NCBI RefSeq assembly: GCF_022682495.2
Contig: NC_071388.1
Span: 84,693,073 to 84,757,072 of the forward strand
DNA: 64,000 nucleotides
Direction of reading: 5' to 3'
From: Desmodus rotundus
Taxonomy: Eukaryota; Chordata; Mammalia; Chiroptera; Phyllostomidae
Of the stretch, positions 1 to 11,290 are shown piece by piece. A model generated the notes under the pieces. The model saw nothing but the letters and a program-made list of their open reading frames with translations, was not told where the DNA came from and searched no databases. The first letter of the stretch is position 1, and each line of letters begins with the position of its first letter. The translations under genes were made by a program, and so were the position numbers.

Positions 1-215
1 ATGAATTTGTTCCCTTACCTTTCTCTCCATCTCTGTATAGATTATATCACTCTATATTATAATTATATCTCAGTTTTAAATTCTGAGAAAGCAGGGATAA
101 TGCCTTTGTTTCATATCCTTAATTTATAGTCCTTAGTGTGGTACCTGACCTAGTATACAGTACATAATATTTAATGAATAAATGGAAAAAATAGAGCCAG
201 TTTCCAGTCATATAT

Positions 216-216
<1 letters not shown>

Positions 217-252
<36 letters not shown>
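217..252. repeat. (AGAT)n microsatellite
   Basis: About nine uninterrupted AGAT units are directly visible. Such tracts are usually length-polymorphic. No functional claim is made. Confidence 0.97.
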
Positions 253-726
253 TTCATAATGTAAGCCATTTCTTTGTGTGTTCCAGCTATAACTGGCCCA
301 TAGGTAAGTTAAGCCCAGGTAGACATTACTGAGTTTGGTTCTTAAGTCATTTAACCCTTCAGTCTATCTATGCCGCTGTTTCTTCTTTTCTGTTTGCCTA
401 TTCAGTTTATAAATTTCTGAAGGAAAACGGCTTTCTAATACATACTACTCCTGAAAAAAACTGCACATTCCAATGGATTTGGGCATTCTCATGTCCAGTT
501 CGATATTAAAGACATTGGGGCCTGAGTGAGGAAAACAACCATAACATGGAAGGGAAGAGCTCCTTGTTTCATTGTCGTCAGTCCCTTGTTCAACGTGAGA
601 CAGTCATATCCCCATAATACTGAAGGCAGAGATGGCTACAGGAAAATAATTATCATGGTTGAAAATTTCTGATCTTAATTCCCATTAAATTTTGTTCACA
701 ATTGCATTCATTGCCTTGATAGAAGT

Positions 727-779
727 AATGAAACTTTCAACTTAGGAAATAATGAAACTTTTCCTTTAACTTAGGAAAT
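727..779. repeat. Imperfect short tandem duplication
   Basis: Two adjacent copies of a 24-29 base unit share the start AATGAAACTTT and the end AACTTAGGAAAT. The second copy has five extra bases in the middle. This looks like a local replication-slippage duplication. Confidence 0.8.
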
Positions 780-2059
780 GTTTTGGTATATAGACACCCA
801 TCAGGATTTTTTCTTTTGTTGGGGTATGTGTATTACAAATAGAATGGAATTTTTAAAAAGTAGATCAACAATAGTTAAAATTACTGTTTTCTTCCTGTAA
901 AAAAATTTTTTTAAACAACACTTAAAGCCAAATGTCTACGTCTTGAACACATCAATAGAAAATACAAACAAGAAATAGAATAAAGAGACCACTATTGATC
1001 CTTCTTTACACAAAAGGGGCTATTTTCTTTGGTATGGCTTTAAAAAGTGGTGTTTTCCCCCTCCCTCTCCCATTTAATAAACAAGTCAATAATTCATTGT
1101 GTGTGAGCTGGAGCTGCAAGGAATTACTGAAAAAGAACTATGAAAAAGCATTATACCAACAGAGAGAACACATTTCAAGTCAGACTTATCTACATTCTCG
1201 GATTTAGGCGCATTCGCCTTTTACTGTGTACTGAATGAATGATAGTGCATACAATCCTGCAATGATGGTACCTTGCACCCAAGCACGTTTCGAAAATCTT
1301 TTTTCTATAGAAGTTGCCCAGTGTTCCATTCCTTTCATTCTCTACATTGTTGTATCATAAATACCTAGTTTAAAGTAACACGCAATGCCACTGTGGTCAG
1401 CCTTTGGGAGTCATCCATTTATGTACAAGTTATGGCAGGGGGAGCAGGCTGACACCCATTATGTTTGCACACTCCTTTATGTAACTAATGACCCATCCCT
1501 GTCAAAAGCTTATATGTCTGATTCTAAATTTTAAACTAAAGATGTACGAGATAAACTGTCCTTTTTTTTCCCAAAGACTGGGTATGGTGTCTTCAGTTTG
1601 CATATGAAAGTATCACTGGTGCATTTTTTGGAAAAAGTTTCTTATGTAACACAATTTTTAAAAGCTCAGTATTCACAACTAGTAGTTTAAATTTTTTTCT
1701 TCATTGTCCATTTTAAAAAGAGACAGTTTTATAGACAGCTTTCTTCACTTAATACAGTGTCGTAAACAGTTTACCCTGCTGTTACATGCTTTTCTTAATA
1801 TCCTAATATGAGCAGGAGAATAATTACCATAATCATTCCAGGTATTTACATTTTTCTTTTATAAAACACACTATATAATAAGCTTACTTGTGTATATAAT
1901 TTAAGAAAGACAGATTCTTAGGAATACAATGCTCTTTCAGTGACCTTCTTTCCTGAATGTAAGAAATCGATTGTGTATCCAATTAGGTCACTTCCTTCCT
2001 AGGATATATAAATAAGAATGCAAGCCTTTCACACAATTACAAAACAGATTAATAACTCT

Positions 2060-2185
2060 GTCTTGAGGTCAGTAGGCCCAGGACTCAATTCTATTTCCAA
2101 TACCTGTATGATCTTTGGGAAGTGACTTACCGCCTATAGTTCTTAGTTTTCTCATCTTAAAATGGGAACAATGACTTCGGGTTTC
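2060..2185 (+). mobile_element. MIR SINE, forward
   Basis: The order of landmarks matches the MIR core and 3' part: a 'ttgggaagtgactta' segment (consensus 'ttgggcaagtcactta'), then a T-rich 'ttctcatctTAAAATGGGAACAATGA' segment (consensus 'cctcatctgtaaaatgggga'). Divergence is high, as expected for a mammal-wide SINE. The ends are approximate. Confidence 0.8.
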
Positions 2186-2189
2186 TGAT

Positions 2190-2700
2190 CCAGCATGTAA
2201 GAAGCTTAGATGTTGCCACCCATTCTAACAACAAGTAAAAACTGAAAAAAATGAAAAATGAATAACTCTTCTTAGATCCACCAAAAAAGTGAGAAACAGG
2301 TCAACTCGGAGAGTCTGACAGGAAGATACAGAGAACCATCACTTACCAGAGCAGAAACCCATGAGTACCAAGGGAACCAGGGCAGGGCAGGAAAACCTGA
2401 ACTGTAACAGGAATTTCAGTCCTCTCAGTGTGGACAAGCCTGAGCATGAAAAACCCCAGGGAGATGCTGTCATTGTTGGGGAGGCGTACATTTTTGTGAG
2501 TTTACCTCTAGGAGCTCTCCCAGGTCCATCCAGAAAACTTCCATCAAGTTTCCAGCACGGAGAAGTAGAAAGGAGCCATTCTGAAATACGTTCAAACACA
2601 ACATTCTGCTCCTAATAAGCCAGGCCTCCAGGAGAAATTGTTTTACTCAGCCTAATCTGCTGGAGTGTTATCAGAACCGAATTTACTTGACGGAAGGGAA
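2190..2700 (+). mobile_element. Possible ancient L1 5'UTR fragment
   Basis: The segment is richer in G and C than its flanks. It resembles the 5'UTR of old mammalian L1 elements as I remember it: an early 'cagcatgtaagaa', a middle 'cagagcagaaaccc', and a late 'ctgctggagtgttatcagaac'. It lies in the same orientation and about 750 bp upstream of a clear L1M 3'UTR, so the two may be parts of one decayed element. Open frames on both strands here (84 and 86 codons) look like by-products of the higher GC. An LTR origin is the alternative. Confidence 0.35.
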
Positions 2701-3440
2701 ATAGTCAACAGCGTTTCCTCTGGGCAGAAAAGGACCAGGTCCTGGGGGATGCCGTCTGAACCAGGATGCAGCAGGGCTAGGTAGAAAAGACAAACATGTC
2801 TACTGTCCTAGAGTTGACTGGTTCTTTCACGGAAACAGTCTGGGGAAGACAGATGTAAGTTGTTTTGAAAAATTTACATTGGTCGTAGATTAAGGGAATG
2901 GGAGAAGGTGAAGGAGGTCTAATTCTGGGAGAGGTGCAGAGTCCGTAAGGAAGAAGTGTTTGTTCTTTTGGGTTGCTGGTGAGCAACAGCTTGGGAAACT
3001 CATGTGTAAACTAGAAGCAGAGGTGCCTAGTGGTATGTGGCACTTGGATATTCTCTTCAGAGAATTACAGAAGCAAATGTACACCTGGAAGTTAATTTAA
3101 AGTTCCAGCATAGATTCAGGAATGTAAGCTGTCTTTCGTTGGTTTTGCCCTGCAATTATTAACTGATTAGCCTCTCTGGTCTCTTTTTTTACCCTCTGAC
3201 CTAATGCAACTTAATTTAGGGCATCTCAATTTTGGGGGGATTTCACCTTTCAAGGGGGAAAGGGAAACAACTCCAGCATCCTCAACCATCCTGTCCCGTT
3301 GGGGGCGGGGAGACCTGAGAAGCACTGATGAAGTTCCCAGTCCAAGGGCAAAGCCTCACCAAAGACCTGGACTGAATCATACCTTACCACTGCACTATGA
3401 AATGCCTATTTAGTACAGTTCTTTGTACCCAGTACACCAT
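2701..3440. other. Unassigned, possibly decayed L1 interior
   Basis: No domain, RNA or clear repeat consensus is recognised. It sits between a possible L1 5'UTR and an L1M 3'UTR in the same orientation, so it may be heavily decayed L1 sequence. I cannot show that from sequence alone. Confidence 0.4.
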
Positions 3441-3444
3441 GTCT

Positions 3445-3725
3445 GCTAAGGACAGAGCATTTTTAGGACACTGAAACTTCTGTGTAATACTGCAATGGTG
3501 GCTATCCATTTGTCCATATCCACAGAATGTACACAAAGAGTGAACCGCAGTGAAAACTGAACTTTAGGTGATAATGACTTGCCCGTGTAGGTTCCATGGT
3601 AACGAATTATTGCTCTGGTGCCTGATGTTGATACAGAGAGCGTTTTGCATATGTGAGAAAGGAAATCTCTGCTCGATTTGGCTGTGAACTTAAAATGCTT
3701 TAAGAAATGAAATTTATTAATTATT
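3445..3725 (+). mobile_element. L1M 3'UTR, forward
   Basis: The block follows the 3'UTR of old L1M elements closely: 'actgaaacttctgtgtaat', 'aatggtggctatccatttgtcc', 'cacagaatgtac', 'aagagtgaacc', 'taggtgataatgac', and 'gaaatctctg...gctgtgaacttaaaatgct'. It ends in an A/T-rich stretch at the expected polyadenylation position. It is a non-coding tail, and divergence marks it as old. Confidence 0.85.
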
Positions 3726-4770
3726 AAAGAATTAAGTATAGTAATGCTTATTTGTTCATACAAGTGATTACATATATTAGAAAATGTGAGATCAATACAA
3801 ATATAAATTATATTGCTATATAGTCAAGATAATTTTGATTTTTGACAAATTAGCGAACACTTGGATAATATGAAAATAAAAATAATACATGATATAAGAG
3901 AATACTAATGCAACTGGATTTCACTTAAAATTATCTTAAAATGCGATGAACATGTGCTGGTGATAGCTATATAGTCACTCTAGATGAAAAACAACCAGAG
4001 TTTTATGAAATATTTCTGAGTTTTGGAAAATTGATGCTTCCAATTTGGAAAAAGTGCTACTAGGAAAAGATGTCAATGGAGAAACAAACAACCCACCGAT
4101 CTTTACATTGTGTTTTGCAGCCACCCTTGGGCAATAGTTTTGGAACCTTGACGTCCCACATTTTTCTTTATGAATTCTGAATATCTCTAGTAGAACAAAG
4201 AATCAGAAGCATTTCAGGGAGTTAAAAGATTGCAGCCTTTATCCTCAAGGCAGATGTCTCTTTTAATTATGTCTGATTTTCCCATTCTACTCTGTCTGAA
4301 ATACAACCCGTTCTCAAGTCTTAAAATAAGTACACAGTTCTATCTGCTCTAAGACTATGCTAAGTACACTGATTTTCCAGTAAAAACTTCTACTGGATTT
4401 TTCCCCAGTTTTAATTGTTCGACTCTGTTATTTCAAATAATTTTTATATTGAGAATTACTGATTCATGAACCGTCAATTTGTTTGTATAATACTTAAACA
4501 TTCTACAGTATGATGTGGTATTTATAGCAATGTGCATTTCCACATGGAATTTGTGTTTCTATTTAATTTTTGGAAGTAACTGCTTATTTTAATTTTAAAA
4601 AACGTGACTTCACGACATGTTGCCAAACAAGATACTGAGGTGAGGTGGGGAGGGGAGGTGTGGGTGATAAGCAGTATAGCCTGGCTATACTACTTTGTTG
4701 CACTAAAAGCTATTTAACTTTGGTTTTTATTCTGGCAAATAACACTAATTAATTCTCACTCTTAAAATAT
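3726..4770. other. Anonymous AT-rich DNA
   Basis: I see no gene, RNA or recognisable repeat. A short G-rich run (GGTGGGGAGGGGAGGTG near 4644) is the only compositional break. Confidence 0.5.
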
Positions 4771-5200
4771 AAACTGAGGCATGTTAAAATTTTAAATATT
4801 TATTTGAGCACCATTGATTTGAAGCTAGCAGCACCAAACAGGAATTGGTTAGCAGCACTCCAGTGACAGGAGACAGGGAAAGACTTTTATAGAAAAGGGT
4901 GAAAGCAAAGCAAGGGAATGATTGATTGATTGGTTAAAGTTTAAAGACAGGCAGCTGTTTGCGATGAGTTAGTTGTTGTTAGGTGTTGATTTTGTAACGT
5001 TGAGGCATTAACAAGCTTAGATTTTGGTTTAGTTACGTAGGCCACCATGACATTAGGGCCACCTCGGTTTAATGGTCTCCTTATTTAATTAATTTAACAA
5101 CATATTTTCAAAGTCATGTCAGGCTGTTGGTTCTTTTAAATTTCAGGTTTTAAGTCTGAGAAATCAAGAGATAGCTTTAGAATGTAACAGAACCCGTCTG
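4771..5200 (-). mobile_element. Solo LTR, ERVL-like, reverse
   Basis: Read on the minus strand, the block has LTR layout. A TATA-like 'tctataaaagtc' (plus-strand complement near 4880-4892) is followed about 85 bases later by an AATAAA signal ('tcaaataaatattt', near 4800). It ends in 'aacatgcctcagttta', which resembles the ends of class III (ERVL-type) LTRs. A repeated ATTGATTG segment and a 'ccaccatgacattagggccacctcggttt' tract are also familiar from mammalian LTRs. No internal retroviral genes are seen. The outer 5' boundary is approximate. Confidence 0.6.
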
Positions 5201-6285
5201 TTGTTTACATGTAGTCTGAAATAAGAAAAGTGGGTAAAAAGATGAAAACAATAATCCAAATATGGAGCTATATTTGAGAAAACACATCACATAAATAGGA
5301 AAAGATTGTCAATTTTGGTTCAAAGAGTATGTAACACTCGGATTATCACTCTAACAAAAGGCGATGTGCGTGAAACTGAAGATTGCTGCGTCAGTGGCTC
5401 TTTATGTCTCCATCTACAGGTAATCATACCTGTGACCACCGAAAACTCCTGGAGACTAAAATAAACACCATGGCGGGTTGCAGGGTATGCGCACTTGGGA
5501 ATTCTGAGATGCCGACAGGTTACCCAGAGTCTTATTTTCAGGAATACCTCACTGACTTCTGGGAATAAGGACAGGAGATTTAGTGCCGAATAAGGAGGCC
5601 CCTCGGGATATCAGAGACAGACGAAGTGACTGCAAGAGGTTATGCAAAAGCATGGGAGTGATACGGGAATTTTTTAGTCTGTTTTTGGCCCAAGACACAA
5701 ACCTTGTGATCAGTAAGGAAAATATGCAGCGTTGGATTGTAGCCTCTAATTCTCTTTGACCTTATTTCTAGAGAAATCCTTTTACTACTGAATAGCAAGA
5801 CTATAAAACTAAAACTTAAGGCGGCAATTTGGAAACCTGAGGAGCTATAGGACTGAAAGGAAGAAAAGAAGTCTCTCTACCTTGTGGCAGTAGAGCTATC
5901 CCAGAGGAATAAGAAGAGCAAGGCGGGGAGTACCCACCTACTGAGAGCGGCTAGAGGACAAGACAACAGGCGTTGGGGGTAGTGAGCCTGGGAAACATTC
6001 ACAGGGAGAAGCTGGAGGGTTCCCAGGCCCTGTCAGAGTATTGAGTGGTGAATTCCGAAGATACAGCACAGTTGGTAACAAACAAACAAAACCAAACCAG
6101 TGTTAGCAAATTATCAACATTTGTTGAATTGAATTGAAATAGGCAGTTGAAACAATCCCTATGGAGGTCAGAATTGGTTTTGAGGCTTTACATCAGCCAT
6201 ATTTAAGAATTTATTATTACACAGTGCCTTAACTTATCCTGTAGCTTTGGAAGTGAACAATTAATACATCAGCAGGGCTACAGTT
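5201..6285. other. Unassigned DNA with a CpG-richer pocket
   Basis: No element is recognised. Between about 5440 and 5670 CpG dinucleotides are more frequent than in the flanks. An ATG in a good Kozak context (ACCATGGCG near 5468) opens only a 32-codon frame. This could be internal sequence of the neighbouring LTR element, or unique DNA. Confidence 0.4.
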
Positions 6286-6289
6286 TGTT

Positions 6290-6605
6290 AGAGATTAGCA
6301 GAGCCTCACCCGGTGGGCTGCTCATGCCCCCACAAGTTCCTGTCTTGCAACTCATCTCCGAGGAGCCAAGATTATAGCCCCCAAGGATAAGGGGAGAGAG
6401 TTATATATTCTATGCACTCTACTAATAAAGCTCCTCAAACTCACATCACCTTTGGAAGGCCTTCCCTCCAGAAAAAGGGTGTGGAGGGTAGCTTTCACTG
6501 GTTTGGACAGGCCGCTCTGACTCTGGTAAACCTGCAAGGACTTTCCCGCCTGATCGTCACCCAGAGACACGATGCTACGGTCGTTTTCTGGACCTCATGG
6601 TAACT
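6290..6605 (+). mobile_element. Candidate ERV LTR, forward
   Basis: A TATATA-like core ('gttatatattctatg', about 6398-6412) is followed about 20 bases later by 'actaataaagctcc', a normal polyadenylation signal. A longer, CpG-containing tract then runs to about 6605. This TATA / short R / AATAAA / U5 order is typical of retroviral LTRs. I do not recognise the family, and terminal TG...CA and target duplications are not clear. A 63-codon open frame here has no recognisable domain. Confidence 0.38.
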
Positions 6606-7756
6606 AGTTCTTTAAAAAGAGACAGTAATATTATTCTTAGTTGATGTCTTCCTAACCTGCACAGGAATCTATAGTTTTGACGTTTAACATATCTACCATG
6701 ACATTTTAACAAGCTTTTTTTCTCTAAAAACCGTTGGCAAACAAACAAACAAAAAACCTCTGCTAATGCCTTCTGCCTCTTACCAAGTTAACATTTATGA
6801 TGAATAGTATCAGGTGCCATATGCTTAGGATTGTTTTTACTACATCAATTTCCATTATTATGTTCTCTAAATAGGAAAATACAAAGTGTTGTTAGCAAAG
6901 GTAGTCTGCTGGATTATTAAAACTGAAAGGGGGCCTAAAAAAGGAATGTCACCAGCTCATCAACATTTGAAGCTCTCAGTTTCTTCCTACAAGATTTACT
7001 TTTCACACGAGAACAAAGGGTTGGATGAAAAGAGGAAAGTTTTATCTCAAGTTGCCCAGGTACCCATCGTTTAGAAAGGCTCTGTAGTCTTCTCCATGTG
7101 AGCAGGTGAAGGGGGACCGTTTGGAGTGTGATGATCTTTAAAACAAACTGAACTGTGTTTTAACTTCCTTGCCACAAAGAGATAAAATAGGCTGTTGTCA
7201 GAGGGAACAGTCAGCAGGAAGAGTGAAGTTGCAGACCTCTCACTTCAAGGAATCTCATGTAATCAGGGTTGCAGCAAACCAGTCAAATCAGATCTGAGGC
7301 TCGCCATGCAGAGGGGCTCTTCAAAGCTGTGCCTTCAACCACTGGGACTCCTCAGATCACTTTCTCCCCCAGTGACTTCACGCAATCCCGCAGTGGCGTG
7401 GAAACTATAGGAAAAATACACTCTCTAGAACAGCAACTTTTAACCGGCATACTGCAAGAATTTTTAAAACATGTAATACATGACTATTCAGTCAGGGCAC
7501 TGACCTCTTTTTCCTAAGATTGTCAAATTAAAAAATGACAACAGCCAACACAACAATAGCTGTCCTGTGTGACTGAATCAAAATTATACCTATTTTTTTG
7601 TCAGATTGGCAAAAAATGTATTTTTGGGTGTGCCTCCGAATTTTAGTAGTTTATGAGTGCCAGGAGATGGAAAAGTTTGCAAATAGCTTCTCTAGAAGAA
7701 CATTTTCATTCAAAAAAGCAGAATCAAAATACATATAAAACACAGTTAGCTTTCCC
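6606..7756. other. Anonymous DNA
   Basis: No gene is recognised. It includes a short (CAAA)n stretch near 6737-6755 and some open frames of up to 82 codons (7269-7517) that look like chance. Confidence 0.45.
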
Positions 7757-8097
7757 CCCCCCAGCTTTACTGAGATATAATTAACATTTGACACTGTGTG
7801 AGTGTAAGGTGTAAACCAGGTTGATTTGATACACTTCTGTATTATAAAATGATTGCCATGATAGCACTGGCTAACACTTCATATCATTTCCATTTCACTT
7901 TTGTGGCATTAACATTTCAGATCTCTCTTAGCAACTGTCAAGTGTATAAAGCAGTGTTATTATCTATAATCACAATGCTGTATGTTAGATACCCAGAATT
8001 TAACCATCTTTTACCTGGAAATTGTACTCTTTGACCAACATCGCCCCACTTCCGCCACAACCAGCCCCTGGTAGCTATTAACCTAGTCTCTGTTTCT
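7757..8097 (-). mobile_element. L1M 3'UTR, reverse (segment 1 of split element)
   Basis: The plus strand reads as the complement of an L1M 3' end: 'agctttactgagatataatta', then 'ttgatacacttctgtattataaaatgattgcc', 'ctcttagcaactgtcaa', 'atcacaatgctgtatgttaga', and 'ttgtactctttgaccaaca'. It stops at TTTCTA just before a mariner insertion and resumes at 8711 with TGAGTTTGGCT, which joins to the expected L1 text. Together with 10372-13448 it is one old, 5'-truncated L1. Confidence 0.85.
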
Positions 8098-8098
8098 A

Positions 8099-8708
8099 TT
8101 GGGTTGACAAAAAAATCCGCATAGTTTTTTCCGTAAAATAAGATACATTTTTCATTTTCACCAATAACTTGATTGATTTGGATATTTCGAGCATGTCAAC
8201 TATCTCCTGCTATTGGCGTCTAGTGGGTAGAGGCCAGGGGTGCTGTGAAATACCTTCCAATGCATGAGACAGCCCCGCAGCAAAGGTTTGACCAAAATAG
8301 TAGTAGTACCGAGAAACTTTGCAAACCACTTTGACATGTTTGATCAGTCACAGCACCTTTTCCATGCACTGCACAAATCTTTTTTTGTGTTTTAGTTGTG
8401 TTTTACCTATCTTGAAATAATAAAGCATGATACACTGAGAATGTCGTGTATCTTCTTCCATCTTTAATAGTAAAATGGGGGGAGTGGTGAGGGGAAATGG
8501 AGACAACTGTACTTGAACAACTGTAAAAAAATAGTAAAATGGCTGCACAAAAATTCACCAGTTTTGATAAGTTTTTTTTTAAATGCACACTGATATGACA
8601 GTTGTCACAATACAATCTAATAAAGTTGTTTTGAATGTAGTTGAAGACAGCTAAGCACTACTAGAACCATCGTATGGAAAAAACACACAAACATTTTGGC
8701 CAACCCAA
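8099..8708. mobile_element. Non-autonomous mariner-type transposon
   Basis: This 610-bp element is flanked by TA on both sides (8097-8098 and 8709-8710). Its terminal inverted repeats begin TTGGGTTGAC and, on the other strand, TTGGGTTGGCC, followed by a TTTTTTCC run. The host L1 text reads straight through when the element and one TA are removed. It has no transposase open frame, only short frames with no similarity. The TIR type is that of mariner elements seen in several mammals. Bases 8208-8325 look like a piece of a hAT element, MER5A. Confidence 0.9.
8208..8325 (+). mobile_element. MER5A-like hAT fragment inside the mariner element
   Basis: The tract 'ggcgtctagtgggtagaggcc', then 'aggggtgctg', 'aatgcatgagacagcccc', 'agcaaagg', and 'agtaccgagaaact' follows the right half of the MER5A consensus as I remember it ('ctggcatctagtgggtagaggcc ... 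gacagcccc ... gtgccgag'). It lies entirely between the mariner inverted repeats, so it was captured by the mariner derivative or inserted into it. Confidence 0.75.
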
Positions 8709-8710
8709 TA

Positions 8711-8725
8711 TGAGTTTGGCTATTT
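8711..8725 (-). mobile_element. L1M 3'UTR short continuation
   Basis: TGAGTTTGGCTATTT continues the L1M text interrupted at 8097. It is in turn cut by the poly-A end of a younger L1 just downstream. Confidence 0.6.
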
Positions 8726-9732
8726 TACTTTATTTTAGTTTAGTTTTTATTCTTGTTTATTGTATTATAGTTCTCCCAATTTTTCCCCTTTGCCCTCCTC
8801 TGCCCAGCCCACCCCTCACTCCCGCAGTCCATCCCCACACTGTTGTCCGTGTCCATGGGTCATTCATACATGTTAACTAGTCCCTTCCCCTTCTTTCCAC
8901 CATTTCCCCACTCCTCTCTCCCCTCTGGCAGCTGTCAGTATGTTCCATGTTTCCTCATCTCTGGTTCTGTTTTGCTCCTTAGTTTTTTGTGTTCACGAGA
9001 TTCCTCTTATAAGTGAGATCACATGGTATTTGTCTTTCACCGACTTATTTAACTTAGCGTAATAGTCTCCAGTTCCATCCATTCTACTGCAAAAGGTAGG
9101 AGTTCCTTCTTCTTCCTTTCTGCTGGGTATTATTCCACTGTGTAAATGCACCACAGTTTTTCAATCCATTCATCTACCTATGAGTACTTAGGTTATTTCC
9201 AGCACTTGGCTATTGTAAATAGCACTGCTGTGAACATAAGGGTGCATAAGTTCTTTGGAACTGGTGTTTCAGGACTCTTAAGGTATATTCCCAGCACTTC
9301 CATTGAAAGGCAGTTCCATTTTTAATTTCTTGAGGAAATTCCATGCTGTTTTCCACAGTGGCTGCACCGATCTGCATTCCCACCAACAGTGCACTAGGGT
9401 TCCCTTTTCTCCACATCTTGCCAGCACTTATTGTTTGTTGATTTATTAATGATGGCCATTCTGACCAGTGTGAGGTGATATTTAATTGTCATTTTAATTT
9501 GCATCTCTCCAATGGCTAGTGATGTTGAGTATTTTTTCATATGTCTATGAACCATCTATATGTTGGAAAAGTATCTATTCAGGTCTTTTGCCATGTTTTA
9601 ATTGGATTGTTTGTCTTCCTGGTGTTGAGTCACATGAGTTCTTTATATATTTTGGAGATCAAACCCTTGTCTGATGTATCATTAGCAAATACATTCTCCC
9701 ATACAGTCGGTTCCCTTTTCATTTTGATGATG

Positions 9733-9975
9733 TTTTTTTTCTTTCTTTAGGATTTTATTTATCTGTTTTTAGAGAGAGGAGAAGGAAAGGAGAAAGAGAG
9801 GGAGAGAAACATGTGCCCTCTTGTTTCTCTTGAAACATCAATCCGTTGTTTCTCACAACCCCCCAACTGGGGGCCTGGCCTACAACCCAGGCATGTGCCC
9901 TGACTGGGAATTGAACCTGTGACCCTCCAGTTTGCAGGCTGGCACTCAATCCACAGAGTCACACCAGCCAGGGCC
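9733..9975 (-). mobile_element. Ves SINE, reverse, inside L1
   Basis: The tRNA-like head reads, on the minus strand, GCCCTGGCTGGTGTGACTCTG with a box B-like GGTTCAATTCC equivalent, and the tail is the T-rich stretch at the left. Flanking target duplications are TTGATGATG (9724-9732) and TTGATGACG (9976-9984). Both belong to the interrupted L1 ORF2. Ves is a tRNA-derived bat SINE moved by L1 enzymes. Confidence 0.95.
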
Positions 9976-9978
9976 TTG

Positions 9979-10289
9979 ATGACGGTTTCTTTAGCTGTGC
10001 AGGAGCTTTGTAATTTGTTGTAGTCCCATTTGTTTATTTTTTCCTTTATTTCCCCTCCCCTAGGAGATACATTGGCAAAAACATTGCTAGGTGGGTTATC
10101 TGCAATTTTCCTGCCTATGTTTTCTGCTAGGACTTTTATGGTGTCAGAACTTATGTTTAAGATTTTTATCCATTTTGAATTTATTCTGGTGTATGTTGTT
10201 AGTTGGTGGTCTAGTCTCATTTTTGTGCATGTACCATTCCAGTTCTCCCAACACCAGTTGCTGAAGAGGCTGTCTTTGTTCCACTGCAT
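9979..10289 (-). pseudogene. L1 ORF2 C-terminal remnant read into a Ves SINE
   Basis: A minus-strand frame that is open from 10289 down to 9759 starts with ORF2p C-terminal residues (QWNKDSLFSNWCWENW, then KINKWDYNKLQSSCTAKE). It then continues without a stop through most of the inserted Ves. The L1-derived part ends at the SINE edge near 9976, and the remaining 70-odd codons are SINE sequence. No reverse transcriptase or endonuclease domain is included. Confidence 0.75.
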
Positions 10290-11008
10290 GCTCCTGTCTC
10301 CTTTGTCAAATATTAACTGACCATAGAGGCATCACGGGCTCTCTGTTCTGTTCCATTGATCTGTGTGTCAGATTCTACATGTGAGTAATATCAAATAGTA
10401 TTTGTCTTTCTCTCTATGACTTATATCACTTCATAGAATGCCATTTAGGTCCATCCACATTGTTGCAAATCTCCTTCTCATGGCCTGGTAATATTCCAAT
10501 GTATATATTTGCCATATCTTCTTTATCCATTTATCTATTGATGGACACTGGTTGTTTCTGTATTTTAGATACTGTGAGTAATGCTGCAGTGAACATGGCA
10601 GTGTAGTTATCTTTTTAATAACTTGCTTTCATTTCCTTTGGACAAATACCCAGAAGTGGGATTGCTGGATCATATGCTAGTTCTATTTTTAACTTTTTGA
10701 GGGCCTTCTATACTATTTTTCATAGTGGCCATACCAATTTACATTCCTAGTAACAGTGCAGAAGGGTCCCTTTTCTCCACCTCCTTGACTACACTTGTTA
10801 CTGTTTGTCCGTTTGATGATAACCAATCTAACAAGTGTGAGTGTGTGGTAATATCTCCTTATGGTTTTGATTGGTATTTTCCAGATGATTAGTCATTTTG
10901 AACACTTTTTCATGTACTTATTGCCATTTGCATGTCTTCTTTGGAAAAATAATAAATTCAGTTCCTCTGCATATTTTTAACCAGATTTTTTATCTTGTTT
11001 ATTATTGA

Positions 11009-11290
11009 TTATATGAGTTCTTCATATATTTTGGGTGTTGACCCTTTATCAGACGTATGATTTGCAAATATCTTCTCCCATTTTGTAAGGTGGCTTTTGA
11101 TTTTGTTAATGATTTCCTTTGCTATGCAGAAGCTTTTCAGTTTGATGTAATCCCATTTGTTTATTTTCACTTTTATTGCCTTTGCTCTGGGTGTCAAATT
11201 AGAAAAAAATTCATTGGCAAGACCAATGTCAAAGGGCTTATGGACTAGGTTTTTGTCCAGGACTTTTACAGTTGTAGGTCTTACATTCAA
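11009..11290 (-). pseudogene. L1M ORF2 C-terminal remnant
   Basis: A 93-codon minus-strand frame matches the ORF2p segment between the reverse transcriptase and the cysteine-rich end: MNVRPTTVKVLDKNL, KINKWDYIKLKSFCIAKEII, EKIFANHTSDKGS. The frame is open, but the rest of ORF2 in this element carries stops and frameshifts, so it is a dead copy. Confidence 0.85.

Larger units (their letters stand above)
1..2059. other. Anonymous AT-rich non-coding DNA
   Basis: I see no gene or recognisable transposon here. The content is AT-rich, with a tetranucleotide microsatellite near 217-252 and a short tandem duplication near 727-779. A 70-codon open frame at 995-1207 has no recognisable domain and is within what chance gives in such sequence. 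Very old repeat remnants could be hidden here. Confidence 0.6.
8726..10371 (-). mobile_element. Younger L1, 5'-truncated, reverse
   Basis: This is the complement of an L1 3'UTR and ORF2 C-terminal region, starting with the T-rich (poly-A complement) end near 8726. Translated minus-strand pieces carry ORF2p C-terminal landmarks such as NWCWENWNGT, TRINSKWIK and KINKWDYNKL. It is split by a Ves SINE at 9733-9975. It appears less diverged than the flanking L1M, whose text resumes at 'agattctacatgtgagt' (about 10372). It is a defective fragment of a few hundred codons and cannot move by itself. Confidence 0.9.

Noticed and set aside
9733..9975. Independent small RNA gene
   Set aside because: No evidence beyond the internal promoter parts of the SINE, which lies antisense to L1 and is one of six similar copies.
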